Counted from the stretch's first letter, positions 1 to 9,352 are shown. The stretch is DNA of 64,000 nt from Bacteroides thetaiotaomicron VPI-5482 (GCF_000011065.1 NC_004663.1:1550001-1614000), one strand, 5' to 3'. Translations and numbers: made by a program. The notes: generated by a model not told the origin, from the sequence alone.

Positions 1-36
1 GAATTCTAAGTCCTCTCCAAACAATATCTATAAAAT

Positions 37-76
37 CTTACCCAAGTTTACGAACATTAACGTATCCTTGGGTAAG
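37..76. repeat. 10-bp inverted repeat (stem-loop) downstream of the IS110 transposase
   Basis: CTTACCCAAG at 37-46 is the exact reverse complement of CTTGGGTAAG at 67-76, with a 20-nt loop. It lies past the 3' end of the minus-strand transposase, so it could be a transcript-end hairpin or belong to the right end of the IS. There is no T-run typical of an intrinsic terminator. Nothing else recognizable is present in bases 1-159. Confidence 0.45.
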
Positions 77-159
77 TTTGTATATAGACATACCTACTCT
101 TCAGAAGTGTATAGCTACTTCCTAAACCTAAGATATTTTCGAAGTTAAGGACCTTTTTA

Positions 160-1156
160 TTATACGGCTAATGTTACAAATGGAGTCTGCCTTCGTATCA
201 CAGCAAAAGACCTTGCTATGATTTTGGCTCTTACAGCATTGATTACAGATGCTTTATGTTTCCCCTCTGCTATTTTCCTTTTATAGTATGCTTTCATCTG
301 CGGATCCCAAGAGATGGCAGTAATAGCTGCCCGGGTAAGGTATACTTTTACTTCTTTGTTAGCCAATGAAGAAGTCTGCGTTTTTCCCCGTATGGAAATA
401 CCTGAAGTATGTTCAAATGGGGCGACCCCACAATAGCAGGCAAATTTCCTCGGGTTGTCAAATCTTTGAAAATTGTCAGTAACACACAGTAATACAATGG
501 CATTGATAATTCCTATTCCTTTTATACTTCTTAATAGCAAGTAGTTTGTGTAAAGCGATGTACTGGCGGCTATTAGTTGCTCCATATCTCTTTCCACTCC
601 AGGGGATTCTTTCTTTTATCGACTTGAGCTGCTCTTCCAAAAAAGAAATGGATTCTGTCACATCAGCCAACTTAGCCATCCAGGAGAATGTTTCCAATAA
701 CTTTATGCTTGATACTTTTTGCTTGACCAAATTGTCACGTATAATAATCCATCCCCGCAGTCTCACCAAGTCTTTGTCAGGCAATTTGTATAACTCCAGT
801 TTTCGATAGTGTAATACCGCATAGTTCGCTATTCTTTTGGCGTCAATGCGGTCATTTTTGCCTCGTTGCAAGCCTATGGACTTCTTGATGGTCAACGGGC
901 AAACCAAAGCCAGGGAAAATCCCATGGAGACACTGGAAACAGATAACTCTGTGACATAACTTCCCATGTTTTCAGCACAGAACAAGAGTTTGGATAAAGA
1001 GAGATGATAACCAGCTATCCAATCCAATAAAGATTGGATCCCAGTTGGAGTGTTATCAAAAGACTTGTGAGACAACTCTTTTTCGTCTGCGGACATTAAT
1101 GATGCATCGAAAGTTTTTTTTCCTACATCAAGACCTACAAAATGAGAATAATTCAT
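160..1156 (-). pseudogene. IS110-family transposase, frameshifted
   Basis: This is a DEDD recombinase of the IS110 family. The N-terminal half (1156 down to about 606) begins MNYSHFVGLDVGKKTFDASL and carries the RuvC-like first Asp (GLDVGK) and the RxKNDRIDAKRIA motif. The C-terminal half (about 600 down to 160) carries the IS116/IS110/IS902 domain with the RSIKGIGIINAI and RKFACYCGVAPFEHTSG motifs that include the Tnp serine region. The two halves are in different frames. Removing one base from the G run at 602-605 (C run in the gene) restores a continuous reading R-I-P-G-V-E-R-D-M-E. A single-base insertion is therefore the simplest explanation. It could be a real inactivating mutation or a homopolymer sequencing error. 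Members of this family use a bridge RNA from the adjacent non-coding end to choose target and donor. Confidence 0.85.
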
Positions 1157-1340
1157 AACTTTGTATTTACAGTATTAAACATGAAGGAGAAACAGCTAAT
1201 ACATTTATTAGGTCGTGAGCCTACAATTCTAACTGGCTAGGTTCTCCTATTAAGAGAGTTGCAGTCTGATTCAGCCTATAGTCATTTAAGACTAGTGTCA
1301 AAGTTAGTTCACTGCAACTCTACTTTTCAAATATACACTT
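1157..1340 (-). ncRNA. candidate IS110 bridge-RNA region
   Basis: The non-coding DNA directly upstream of the transposase start is where IS110-group elements encode their bridge RNA. It contains a perfect 10-bp inverted repeat, GAGTTGCAGT (1256-1265) with ACTGCAACTC (1311-1320), closing a 45-nt loop. There is also a shorter pairing AGGAGAA (about 1184-1190) with TTCTCCT (about 1243-1249). Paired stems with internal loops are expected of a bridge RNA, but I could not identify the donor- and target-binding loops. The placement is by analogy with the family, the stems are seen directly, and expression is unknown. Confidence 0.45.
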
Positions 1341-1403
1341 ATATTTTGTTGTGATATTTAATACTGCAAATGTAAATGTATCAAAACACCCTCTTTTTTT
1401 ATA

Positions 1404-3995
1404 TCACTCGTTAAACATGCCAATAGCCCCATCCGCAGAAATCATTTCAGCCGTTATTTTTAACCTGCGGCAACGACTGTTGTTATAGAACCTCACCTGA
1501 GCATTCCCTGCTTCATCCGGCATCACTTCCGGGTTCCAGTATAATGTGCGGCGATAGTCCTCTTCTTTGGGAAGAACAGAATAATCGGGATGATAAAACT
1601 CTACAGGTTCGCTATAGCCATCCAACCAAGTTTTTCTGACTCCCCTGCCTCCTTTTACGGGAATCTCTCCTTCCGGATAGGTTTCAATAAAAACAGCACA
1701 ACCATATATTTCATCTACATCCATCGGAGACATACGGATGTCAGCATAACGACATCTTGCCGATAACTCCTCGTTGATATAAATAGACTTGATAGCCACC
1801 AGGCGAAGTGTCCGGTATCGGGTCTGATCTATTTCAGTAGCCTCCGTTCGTTTATAGTTTATCACATACAAGGGAGAGCGACCTTTGTACTGCAACCATT
1901 CCTCACCACCACTATACCTGCGTATGAAATTGGGATTCATACGGACAAGTAGCTCGTGGATATCTTCACCGATATAACCTCCCTTATCCAAAATATCATC
2001 CATCTCCGAAGGTACATCGTAGTAAGCAACCGACTTCGAACGATTTTCATAAATATCCTTCTCACGACTCCATTTCTTAGCCTTCACCACCACTTCACCC
2101 AAACGGTGATTTTTCTCTCTCATACCCCGTTTTGACAGAGAATCTTCATAAGCATCCATAAAACGATTATAATCGATATCATCACCAATCACAGTATCTG
2201 TCTGTAGTTCCTGTTCTGCTCCCGGTTTATCTCTGCCGGACAGGCTTATCTGCATTTCTCCCAGCGGATATTGTGTAGGTTGAGGGCTGAAGACTCTGTC
2301 TAATACAATCCGGTGGTCTTTCCGCTTACCTTTCTCCATCACAGAAAGAATCAGATTCCACTTGCCAATAATATCGGTAATAAAAGCAAAACGTCCCACA
2401 CTGTCTGTTTCAAACAGGTTAAGAGAAAGCGCTCCCGGCGAAGTTTCCTCATCTCCCCGCTTCGCCAGAAAAGAAGAGACTTGTATATTTGGTTTAGGCT
2501 TACCTCTAACAAATGAAACAACTTGTCCATGCACTTCAATCCCTTGTTCGGGCATGTACTTCAATTCAAACGGTTCCACCCCCGACTCGTATTTCCATGC
2601 ATAACGCCGCCATCCCTGCACCAACAACAAGTGATCCAAAGCTGTTCTGTGCTCTTTATCATCCGCTTCGAAATAATAGAGCGGACGATGAACGTAGCCT
2701 TTAATCTCAGACATTAACAATAAGTCCGCTAACATAGAATGCCGGCTTTCCACTTCTTCCCATCCGTCACGCACAGATACTGATATCGGAGCGGACACAG
2801 GCTTACCCGCCGTGTCACGTACTGAAAAGTCCAATAAGACACGATCAAACGGCTGATAATCCTCTTTGTTTTTCCGGACACTGATTGTCAATGGCTCCGG
2901 TTTTCTCATAAAGATAAGGCGGTCGGCAATAATCTGTCCTGCTGTATCAAACAATACGATCTGTGCCACCCCTGCCTTCCATTCCGTCTTGTCAAGTTTG
3001 AAAGAGACAGGTGTATTTTTCCGGATGTTCAACAGACAATAATTAAGCAGTTTCCCATGACCAAGCACAGCTAAGCCTAAGACAGACTCCGGTGTATGCG
3101 GATTCTTTTGTACACTGACTGCTATACTGTCTTCCGAAGAAAGATTATCAACTTGCAAGACATATCCCTGCAACCGGGCTTCCGGCAAATCAAAACGGTA
3201 CTTTTTGCCATTCAACTCCACCTCAGCCTTATGATTCTCTCCGTTCGTAGGAGTATACACAAAGGTGCCACGTCCTTCGTGTACAGTGGCAAAGGAGGCG
3301 ATTTCTTTCTTTTCCCGGTTGATAACCGTTCCGGACAGTGCGATCGGATTTCCATAGGCATCCGTTGCCTCAAAAGCAACGCGGGAAGGAATGCCTTCGA
3401 CCAAATTTCCTCCTTCAGGAAAAAACTTCAGATTGACTTTTTTCTCCTTAGCCGTTTTTTTCCGTACCTGCGGATATTTATAAACAGCATATCTCTGTAT
3501 GTTCTTTTCTTTAAAATCACCAGCTGCCCGTGGCTTATCAAATACCGGAAGAACCCGGGAGAAAATAACCTCCTCTCCAAAGTTCAACATATATTTCGTG
3601 TAAGCACGAACCTCATAAAAACCGGAATAAAAAGGTAATTGTGTTAATTCGAAACTACCGTGGCAACGGCCGTTCCTAACAGGCAATACACGTTTCGCTA
3701 TGACTTCCCCACCCGGATTCAACAATTCGACATAAAGGGTTTTACTCAAATCCGACGGGCGGTTCAGTTCAGATGTCACAACATAACACTGAAACCAAAC
3801 AGGGTCTCCCTGATAATAACTGGTATTGTCGAAATGTAAATAGACTTTTTCCTGTGGCAGCATTTCTCCAAAATTCTGCACTGCTTCAATATAGCCCGAT
3901 AATTTACGAACGATACTGTCCGGCATCTGGGCTTGCAAAGAAAATGGCAGTGCCGACAAGAGGAATAGTAAGACGAGGATAGCCCTGTTCATCAT
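1404..3995 (-). CDS. exported MG2-domain / TonB-plug-like protein
   Basis: This is an 863-residue exported protein of a type common in Bacteroides and usually annotated as hypothetical or carboxypeptidase-like. Residues 1-22 form a signal peptide ending LQAQ. Residues about 44-150 (EKVYLHFDNTSYYQGDPVWF) resemble the macroglobulin MG2 domain. Residues about 630-770 (GEVVVKA, later GEDIHELLVRMNPNF and SPLYVINYK) resemble a TonB-dependent receptor plug. The C terminus (DEAGNAQVRFYNNS) resembles the beta-sandwich end of such proteins. The start has two adjacent ATG codons (3993-3995 and 3990-3992), and the first is used here. It stands alone, with convergent or unrelated neighbours. Its function is unknown; a periplasmic or outer-membrane role is inferred from the signal peptide and domains. 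Confidence 0.75.
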   Translation of the reverse strand: MMNRAILVLLFLLSALPFSLQAQMPDSIVRKLSGYIEAVQNFGEMLPQEKVYLHFDNTSYYQGDPVWFQCYVVTSELNRPSDLSKTLYVELLNPGGEVIAKRVLPVRNGRCHGSFELTQLPFYSGFYEVRAYTKYMLNFGEEVIFSRVLPVFDKPRAAGDFKEKNIQRYAVYKYPQVRKKTAKEKKVNLKFFPEGGNLVEGIPSRVAFEATDAYGNPIALSGTVINREKKEIASFATVHEGRGTFVYTPTNGENHKAEVELNGKKYRFDLPEARLQGYVLQVDNLSSEDSIAVSVQKNPHTPESVLGLAVLGHGKLLNYCLLNIRKNTPVSFKLDKTEWKAGVAQIVLFDTAGQIIADRLIFMRKPEPLTISVRKNKEDYQPFDRVLLDFSVRDTAGKPVSAPISVSVRDGWEEVESRHSMLADLLLMSEIKGYVHRPLYYFEADDKEHRTALDHLLLVQGWRRYAWKYESGVEPFELKYMPEQGIEVHGQVVSFVRGKPKPNIQVSSFLAKRGDEETSPGALSLNLFETDSVGRFAFITDIIGKWNLILSVMEKGKRKDHRIVLDRVFSPQPTQYPLGEMQISLSGRDKPGAEQELQTDTVIGDDIDYNRFMDAYEDSLSKRGMREKNHRLGEVVVKAKKWSREKDIYENRSKSVAYYDVPSEMDDILDKGGYIGEDIHELLVRMNPNFIRRYSGGEEWLQYKGRSPLYVINYKRTEATEIDQTRYRTLRLVAIKSIYINEELSARCRYADIRMSPMDVDEIYGCAVFIETYPEGEIPVKGGRGVRKTWLDGYSEPVEFYHPDYSVLPKEEDYRRTLYWNPEVMPDEAGNAQVRFYNNSRCRRLKITAEMISADGAIGMFNE

Positions 3996-4127
3996 AATTC
4001 ATCTATTTCAAATTCGTGTTTAAGATTAGATCTGTCCTACTCCGGAGAGAATCTGTTCTCCAGTGATTACCAGCCAAATATAGGAAAAAGAATTGAAAAA
4101 TTGGGATGATTTACTCATTTTTATATG

Positions 4128-5732
4128 CTATACCATATCATCTCCCGTCTTGGCAAATGTAACACGAATCGTCTTATGAAACGGAATGAAACGCGAGATA
4201 ACAGCTATTATGACCGATATCACCAACAGATAACCTAATATTTCTTTCAGTGCAAGCAACAGACTCTGCTCCTGCAAAGTTCCATAAAGAGAATGGGTAG
4301 CTATCTGTACCGCTTCATCATATCTATGTCCTTGTGCAAGCGCATTATTCAGAGATTGAGTATAACGGGACGCAGCCAGCGGGTCGGCAGTCGTGATAGT
4401 CTCCGACAAAGAATATATATATTTCTGTTGCAGACGATACAGCATATTGCTGTAAAAAGAAGTAGCCATGATAGGTGCCAGTACCGAACGGAAGATTATC
4501 AGAAAGAAAGCATTCGACAACAAAAACTTCGGGTTCAAATCTTCTACGGCAAACAAGGCAAAGGCTATAATCAAAGTCAACATACCCAATCCGCGAAAAA
4601 AGATGGGCAGATATAACATTTCATACGTACTGTTCGGCGCAATGCCAAAATAAAGAACACCAAAGAAAATAACAAAACAACTCATTCCGCCCGCTATCAG
4701 AAACCGGAAACGCCAACGCTGCCAACGAAACCACCAGAAACAGATAAAAGCTCCGATTACATACCCCGGGAGCAAAAAGATATAAAGAGAATAGGTATGC
4801 GTGCTGTCTACTTTCAGGATGATGCTCAGGTAATTGGTCAATAATGTGGTGGATGTACTGAAAAACATAACAAGCATCATATAGAAATATCCGATGATTG
4901 CTTTAGGCTGAAACAGAGGGGCAAGACTTACATAGGGATTCTTCGAATGGTGCTGAATCCAGATAAATAATGCGATCAGTATAGGAGAAATTACAATATA
5001 AGCACAAAGTTTGGCAGAAGCCATCCAATCCAGAACTTTCCCATAATTGATGACGTAAATCAGCATCAGCAGCCCTACCGAAATGATAAACATCTCCCGA
5101 ATATGCAAATCGGATAACGGCACCGATTTAATCGGGCGGTTATGCCGGAAACAGATGATAACAAACAGAACAGAAACCAGAATCAAAAGCATCATGAAGT
5201 AATACATATACTTCCAGTTATAGTGATATGCCAATTGCGCAGTGACCAACATGGAAGCCTGTCCGCCCCCGTACACTAATGGATAAAAATAAGAATAGAA
5301 CTCGCTGCGGATATTCTTCGCACTGAAAATCTTCTGTGCATAACGAATAAACCATAACATCAGAAAACCTTTCAGAAAGCCGATAGCAAAACTGCAGGCA
5401 ATCAGAATATCGGCATTCTGCGAACGGGCGCAAATCCAACTCAAAAAGAACTGCAGGAGCAAGTCTATCAGCAAGAGAAACTTGACCGAAACGGCTGCCA
5501 GCACTTTAGGAATAATAGGATAAGCAATGGCCATGCCTGCCGAAGCCGCATAATATCCCATCGTTATATCTTCCGAATTGGTTCCAAGCGTATTCGATAC
5601 TTCGAGCATGCTTCCGGTATACGAACCATTCAGCATGGTAACCGGAAGAATAACAATGAAAATGCAACAGAACCCCAACCAATCGGGCACCCAGGAACGA
5701 ACGGGTACTCCCAACTCTTTCATTGTTATCAT
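4128..5732 (-). CDS. MFS multidrug efflux permease, EmrB/DHA2-like
   Basis: This is a 534-residue inner-membrane protein with about 14 hydrophobic helices, the size and pattern of the DHA2 (14-TM) drug:H+ antiporter family. It is the last gene of a marR-tolC-emrA-emrB set. Its ATG (5730-5732) overlaps the TGA of the emrA-like gene by the ATGA arrangement, a strong sign of co-translation. The partners are the HlyD-type adaptor just upstream and the TolC-like channel before it, together making a tripartite pump across both membranes. The substrate cannot be told from sequence. A second ATG nine bases in (5721-5723) is an alternative start. Confidence 0.85.
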   Translation of the reverse strand: MITMKELGVPVRSWVPDWLGFCCIFIVILPVTMLNGSYTGSMLEVSNTLGTNSEDITMGYYAASAGMAIAYPIIPKVLAAVSVKFLLLIDLLLQFFLSWICARSQNADILIACSFAIGFLKGFLMLWFIRYAQKIFSAKNIRSEFYSYFYPLVYGGGQASMLVTAQLAYHYNWKYMYYFMMLLILVSVLFVIICFRHNRPIKSVPLSDLHIREMFIISVGLLMLIYVINYGKVLDWMASAKLCAYIVISPILIALFIWIQHHSKNPYVSLAPLFQPKAIIGYFYMMLVMFFSTSTTLLTNYLSIILKVDSTHTYSLYIFLLPGYVIGAFICFWWFRWQRWRFRFLIAGGMSCFVIFFGVLYFGIAPNSTYEMLYLPIFFRGLGMLTLIIAFALFAVEDLNPKFLLSNAFFLIIFRSVLAPIMATSFYSNMLYRLQQKYIYSLSETITTADPLAASRYTQSLNNALAQGHRYDEAVQIATHSLYGTLQEQSLLLALKEILGYLLVISVIIAVISRFIPFHKTIRVTFAKTGDDMV

Positions 5733-6796
5733 TTGCGCAAAGCTTCTGTTTCAACCATCATACCCGCTCTTAATTGTGCCATTTCTTCTGAAGAGATATT
5801 CTCCAGTTCTATCCGTACCGGGATACGCTGTTGTACTTTTACAAAGTTTCCCGCGGAATTGTCTGTGGGAACCAGAGAATATTTCGACCCGGTTGCCTCC
5901 GAGATAGCAGTGACTTCCCCGTTAAAAATCTTCCCGGGCAACGCATCTACTTTAACACGTACCTGCTGACCAATATAGATATTGGCAATCTGTGTTTCCT
6001 TATAATTAGCAGTAATCCATTTATCCTTGTTGCGTACCAGATAAGAGATGGTTTGCCCCGTCTGGACATACTGTCCGGGTTCTAAGGTGCGCCTGCCCAT
6101 ATATCCATCGTATGGAGCAGTGAGTACCGTATAAGACAAGTTCAATTTAGCCAAATCCAAATCCGCTTCTTTACGCAAGATACCGGCTTGAACTCCGGTT
6201 GTCTTTTTACTCGTTTCCGCATATTGCGACAAAGCAGCCTGTTTTTGTGCGACTAATGCCTGATAGCGTGCCTCAGCTGCTTCATACGCGGCTTTGGTCT
6301 GCTCGTACTGTTGTTCCGGCACCGATTCTTCTTTCAGCAAACGTTCAAAGCGATGATAGTCCTGTTCCAATTGCCAGAGCTTCGCCTTCGCTTCGGCTAT
6401 ATTGGCATCCTGCACGGCTATATTAGTATGGGAAGTTTCGATACCTGAGTGAAGAACATCCTGCAAACCGTGCGCATCCAGCAGAGCTGCTTCGGCTTCC
6501 TTCACTTTAATTTGATATTCACGGTTATCGAGCACTAACAAGGTATCTCCCTGACGCACATATTGATGTTCCTTGAAACGGATATCCTTGATATATCCCG
6601 AAGCACGTATATTTAACGGAGCAACGTATTGGTCTACAAAAGCATCATTGGTCACTTCGTAGTTAATGTAACGCCAAAAATAAGTAATAGTCCACCAGAG
6701 CCCGGAGACAGCCAAACATACACACACCATATTTAATATGATGTTGCGAGCTCTCATTTTTTTAAGTTTCCGTTTTTTTTCCTTTAATGTTGCCAT
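5729..6796 (-). CDS. EmrA/HlyD-type membrane-fusion protein
   Basis: This is a 355-residue periplasmic adaptor. Residues about 17-38 form a single N-terminal membrane anchor. They are followed by a barrel-sandwich half (APLNIRASGYIKDIRF, QGDTLLVLD), a Gln/Ala-rich coiled coil at about 95-200, the second half of the hybrid motif (TVLTAPYDGYMGRRTLEPGQ) and a beta-barrel domain. It is the adaptor linking the MFS permease (overlapping by 4 nt) to the TolC-like protein 12 nt upstream. The N terminus is Lys/Arg-rich (KEKKRKLKKMRAR), consistent with a cytoplasmic-side positive charge before the anchor. Confidence 0.88.
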   Translation of the reverse strand: MATLKEKKRKLKKMRARNIILNMVCVCLAVSGLWWTITYFWRYINYEVTNDAFVDQYVAPLNIRASGYIKDIRFKEHQYVRQGDTLLVLDNREYQIKVKEAEAALLDAHGLQDVLHSGIETSHTNIAVQDANIAEAKAKLWQLEQDYHRFERLLKEESVPEQQYEQTKAAYEAAEARYQALVAQKQAALSQYAETSKKTTGVQAGILRKEADLDLAKLNLSYTVLTAPYDGYMGRRTLEPGQYVQTGQTISYLVRNKDKWITANYKETQIANIYIGQQVRVKVDALPGKIFNGEVTAISEATGSKYSLVPTDNSAGNFVKVQQRIPVRIELENISSEEMAQLRAGMMVETEALRK

Positions 6797-6808
6797 AACC
6801 CTAATATA

Positions 6809-8128
6809 TTATAGACGACCACAAGCCTTCTGAAGTTGATAATAAGTATAAATCACACGAGTGCGGGCAGTGACCAGCTGCAACTCTACATTCAAACGGA
6901 CAGAGTTGGCATCCAGCAAGTCAGTCAGAATAGCCAACTGATTCAGATAACGGTTCTGCATAATACGATAGTTCTCCTGCGCCTGCCGGACAGACAACTG
7001 TAAGGCTTCTACCCGTTGCAAAGCTTCCTGATGCCGCAGAAAAGCAGTGCGCACATCCATACGGATTCTCTGCATCTTCTGCTCTTCATCATTCTTACGC
7101 AAAGACACCATCAGTTTGCTTTCCTTTATTTTATGACTGTTTTTGTAGATTGAGGATAAAGGATAAGAAACCGACAGTCCTACATTCCAGTTATTGTTGT
7201 ACATATCCGTCAATGTACGCGAAACAGGGCGTGCCAGTGTATTTGAGGCATACAGCGATATGCTGGGAAGAGACAACGACTGAGCCAACCGGATCTCGTT
7301 CCGGGCAAGTTCCGTTTGTTTTCTGAGCAATTTCATTGCCGGATCATTTGTGTAAGCAAGGGTGATATAGTCGTCATACGCTTCCAGAGCAACTGCCTGA
7401 TGCAGTAGGGTCGTATCCGGTTTCAGTAACAGGTTCTCATCCTGTCCCAATAAAATATCCAGCTGCTGCGACACGAGTACGATGCTATTTTCCGTTTCCT
7501 GCAAAGACAAACGGTCGTTCGTCAACTGCATCTCGCTGCGCAATACATCATTATTCGTTATCACCCCCTCCTTTTTCATCCGGCGAATATCCCGCAGGCG
7601 TAATTCGGATTCCTCAATGTTCCGCATCAATATCTCATGCTGCTTGAAAAGGCTGAACAGATTCATGTATTGGTTCAGCAAACCAAGTTTGATTTCCGCC
7701 TGGTCTGTTAATGTCTGCAACTCGGCAACTTGTTTTTCCATCTCTGCCTTATGGATAGTCCTCCGAATCTTGCCACCTTGATACAGTGGTTGGGAAAAGT
7801 CGATGGCGTAATTCTGTGACCAGTCCGGAATATCCGGATATGTCGGGCCGGACAATCCCCGTTCCCAAACGACCGGCTGTCCCACAAAACCTCCTTTCAA
7901 TCCCACTTGCAGATCGGGCAGTGATGATGTGCGTGCCGTCCGTGTCCGTTCTTGCGCCATGGCTTCTTTGAGCGCATCCGCCTGAAGCTGCAAACTATGC
8001 TGCACCCCCCGTTCGAAAAGCTGGTCTACGGAAAGAAATAAAGAATCCGTCTGCGCCTTTGCCGGCTGACCGGCGAACATCAGGCAGAGCGGCCCCATCA
8101 GATATACCCTATACGTTTTCAAGAACAT
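6809..8128 (-). CDS. TolC-family outer-membrane efflux channel
   Basis: This is a 439-residue protein with a signal peptide ending AKAQ near residue 26 and two OEP-type helical repeats (for example QALKEAMAQERTRTARTSSLPDLQ near the N terminus and NELARNEIRLAQSLSLPSISLYA-like segments later). It is the outer-membrane exit duct of the adjacent EmrAB-type pump. Its ATG at 8126-8128 lies inside the 3' end of marR (20-nt overlap), so it is probably translationally coupled to the regulator. An in-frame Met at residue 11 is a less likely start because it would shorten the signal peptide. Confidence 0.87.
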   Translation of the reverse strand: MFLKTYRVYLMGPLCLMFAGQPAKAQTDSLFLSVDQLFERGVQHSLQLQADALKEAMAQERTRTARTSSLPDLQVGLKGGFVGQPVVWERGLSGPTYPDIPDWSQNYAIDFSQPLYQGGKIRRTIHKAEMEKQVAELQTLTDQAEIKLGLLNQYMNLFSLFKQHEILMRNIEESELRLRDIRRMKKEGVITNNDVLRSEMQLTNDRLSLQETENSIVLVSQQLDILLGQDENLLLKPDTTLLHQAVALEAYDDYITLAYTNDPAMKLLRKQTELARNEIRLAQSLSLPSISLYASNTLARPVSRTLTDMYNNNWNVGLSVSYPLSSIYKNSHKIKESKLMVSLRKNDEEQKMQRIRMDVRTAFLRHQEALQRVEALQLSVRQAQENYRIMQNRYLNQLAILTDLLDANSVRLNVELQLVTARTRVIYTYYQLQKACGRL

Positions 8129-8552
8129 CGTATACTCCCTTTAATTCCGATAACATGAGTTCAATGCTTTCTATGCCAATCACCTGTTCTGCGTATACAT
8201 AAACCTGATCCAGTATGGGACGAATCTGTTCCTTAAACTCCTCTCCTTCCGGAGTCAGATAAACCTGTTTGTTGCGGCGGTCTGCCGGATCTTCCTTCCG
8301 GTGGACATACCCTTTCTTCTCCAGATTGTTCATCAGATTGGTCAGACATGCTTTGTCTTTTGCGATACGTTCAGCCAATATTTGCTGGCTAATGCCTTGT
8401 TCATGCCATAAACAGCTCAGTACCTGAAGCATTTCGAATGTGATACCTGCGTTGTTCTTTCTCAGTGTCCGCTGCATCGACCTACGAAAAGCCATGCGGG
8501 TACGGAAAACCTGTAGCATGAGTTCTCTAAACTCTGCTCCTTCTCTTATCAT
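8109..8552 (-). CDS. MarR-family transcriptional regulator of the efflux operon
   Basis: This is a 147-residue winged-helix regulator. The recognition region QQILAERIAKDKACLTNLMNNLEKKGYV and the wing KEDPADRRNKQVYLTPEG are typical of MarR. I choose the ATG at 8550-8552. The open frame extends to a TTG at 8582, but that codon falls inside a strong promoter -7 box (8580-8587), so transcription must start downstream of it. It is the first gene of the marR-tolC-emrA-emrB operon and probably represses its own promoter through the palindrome at 8601-8624. The ligand is unknown. Confidence 0.85.
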   Translation of the reverse strand: MIREGAEFRELMLQVFRTRMAFRRSMQRTLRKNNAGITFEMLQVLSCLWHEQGISQQILAERIAKDKACLTNLMNNLEKKGYVHRKEDPADRRNKQVYLTPEGEEFKEQIRPILDQVYVYAEQVIGIESIELMLSELKGVYDVLENV

Positions 8553-8579
8553 AAAAGTACTTTTTACCTTTTCCGGGCG

Positions 8580-8611
8580 CAAAGGTATGTATTTCTACCG
8601 AATTAGTCAAA
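8580..8611 (-). promoter_or_regulatory. promoter of the marR-efflux operon
   Basis: On the minus strand the -33 element TTTG (8608-8611) and the -7 element TACCTTTG (8580-8587) are separated by exactly 20 nt, matching the Bacteroides primary-sigma consensus. The predicted transcript start is about 8575, giving a leader of roughly 20-25 nt before the ATG at 8552. The -33 element lies inside the 24-bp palindrome. Confidence 0.8.
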
Positions 8612-8624
8612 CGTTTGACTAATT
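8601..8624. promoter_or_regulatory. MarR operator: perfect 24-bp palindrome
   Basis: Bases 8601-8624 are a perfect palindrome with half-site AATTAGTCAAAC. It covers the -33 box of the marR promoter, so a MarR dimer bound here would block RNA polymerase. It lies 76 bp from the -33 box of the divergent gene, so it may act mainly on the marR side. Confidence 0.75.
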
Positions 8625-8699
8625 TCATGTAAAACGACTCTATAAATTGTTCCATTCACCCACACTAATCTCTTATTTTCAAAATAAATGAGCAGAATC

Positions 8700-8731
8700 T
8701 TTGTTCATCTGAAATCTTTTATTTTACTTTG
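8700..8731 (+). promoter_or_regulatory. promoter of the membrane protein-regulator-creD operon
   Basis: TTTG at 8700-8703 and TTACTTTG at 8724-8731 are 20 nt apart, with one mismatch to TAnnTTTG. The box overlaps a TTG that could be read as a start codon at 8729. The real start is therefore the ATG at 8753, leaving a leader of about 15 nt. Confidence 0.65.
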
Positions 8732-8752
8732 CATCACAAAGTACTTTTTTAT

Positions 8753-9352
8753 ATGAATAAAGATAAAGCATTAGAATCAGTAAATGAGATAAAAGAGTTG
8801 ATGGAAAAGTCCTCCAAGTTTATCTCGATCAGTGGATTAGCGGCTATCATGGCCGGAGTTTACGCACTAGCGGGTACATACATCGCCACTTGCCTTGTTA
8901 CCCCGGACACAACATTAATCACAGCCTTGAAGCTGATGATTATAGTGGCCATCCTTGTATTGGCAGCTGCCACCGTCACTGCCGGCATACTGTCTTACAA
9001 CAAGTCCAAAAAGCTGCGACAAAAGTTTTTCAGCAAGCTGACCTATCGGGCATTATGGAATTTTTCACTTCCGATGCTGACCGGAGGCGCTTTATGTATT
9101 TCTCTGCTGCTGCATGGATATTATGACATTTTATCCTCGGTCATGCTTTTATTCTATGGACTGACTTTGGTCAATGTTTCTAAATTTACCTATGCCAATA
9201 TAGCTTGGTTGGGATACGCTTTTATCTGTCTGGGAGTCATAGATAGTTTTTGGGAAGGCCACGCCTTACTGTTCTGGACGATAGGTTTCGGTGGATTTCA
9301 TATCCTCTATGGAATACTGTTCTATTTACATTACGAAAGAAAGCAGTCATAA
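8753..9352 (+). CDS. multi-pass membrane protein of unknown function
   Basis: This is a 199-residue protein with a short N-terminal helix (NKDKALESVNEIKELMEKSSKFISISG) followed by about six hydrophobic segments. I do not recognize a named enzyme family. Proteins of this kind sit next to a small winged-helix regulator in Bacteroides. Its TAA at 9350-9352 is immediately followed by the ATG of that regulator, so the two are co-translated. A role as membrane partner or target of the regulator is inference from this arrangement only. Confidence 0.75.
   Translation: MNKDKALESVNEIKELMEKSSKFISISGLAAIMAGVYALAGTYIATCLVTPDTTLITALKLMIIVAILVLAAATVTAGILSYNKSKKLRQKFFSKLTYRALWNFSLPMLTGGALCISLLLHGYYDILSSVMLLFYGLTLVNVSKFTYANIAWLGYAFICLGVIDSFWEGHALLFWTIGFGGFHILYGILFYLHYERKQS

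Larger units (their letters stand above)
160..1380 (-). mobile_element. IS110-family insertion sequence (outer ends not defined)
   Basis: The segment holds a DEDD-type IS110 transposase gene on the minus strand, followed on its upstream (higher-coordinate) side by about 220 bp of structured non-coding DNA. IS110 elements lack clear terminal inverted repeats and usually make no target duplication. I therefore cannot place the ends; the limits run from the transposase stop to the start of the next intergenic stretch. The transposase is frameshifted, so this copy is probably not autonomous unless the shift is a sequencing error. Confidence 0.7.
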
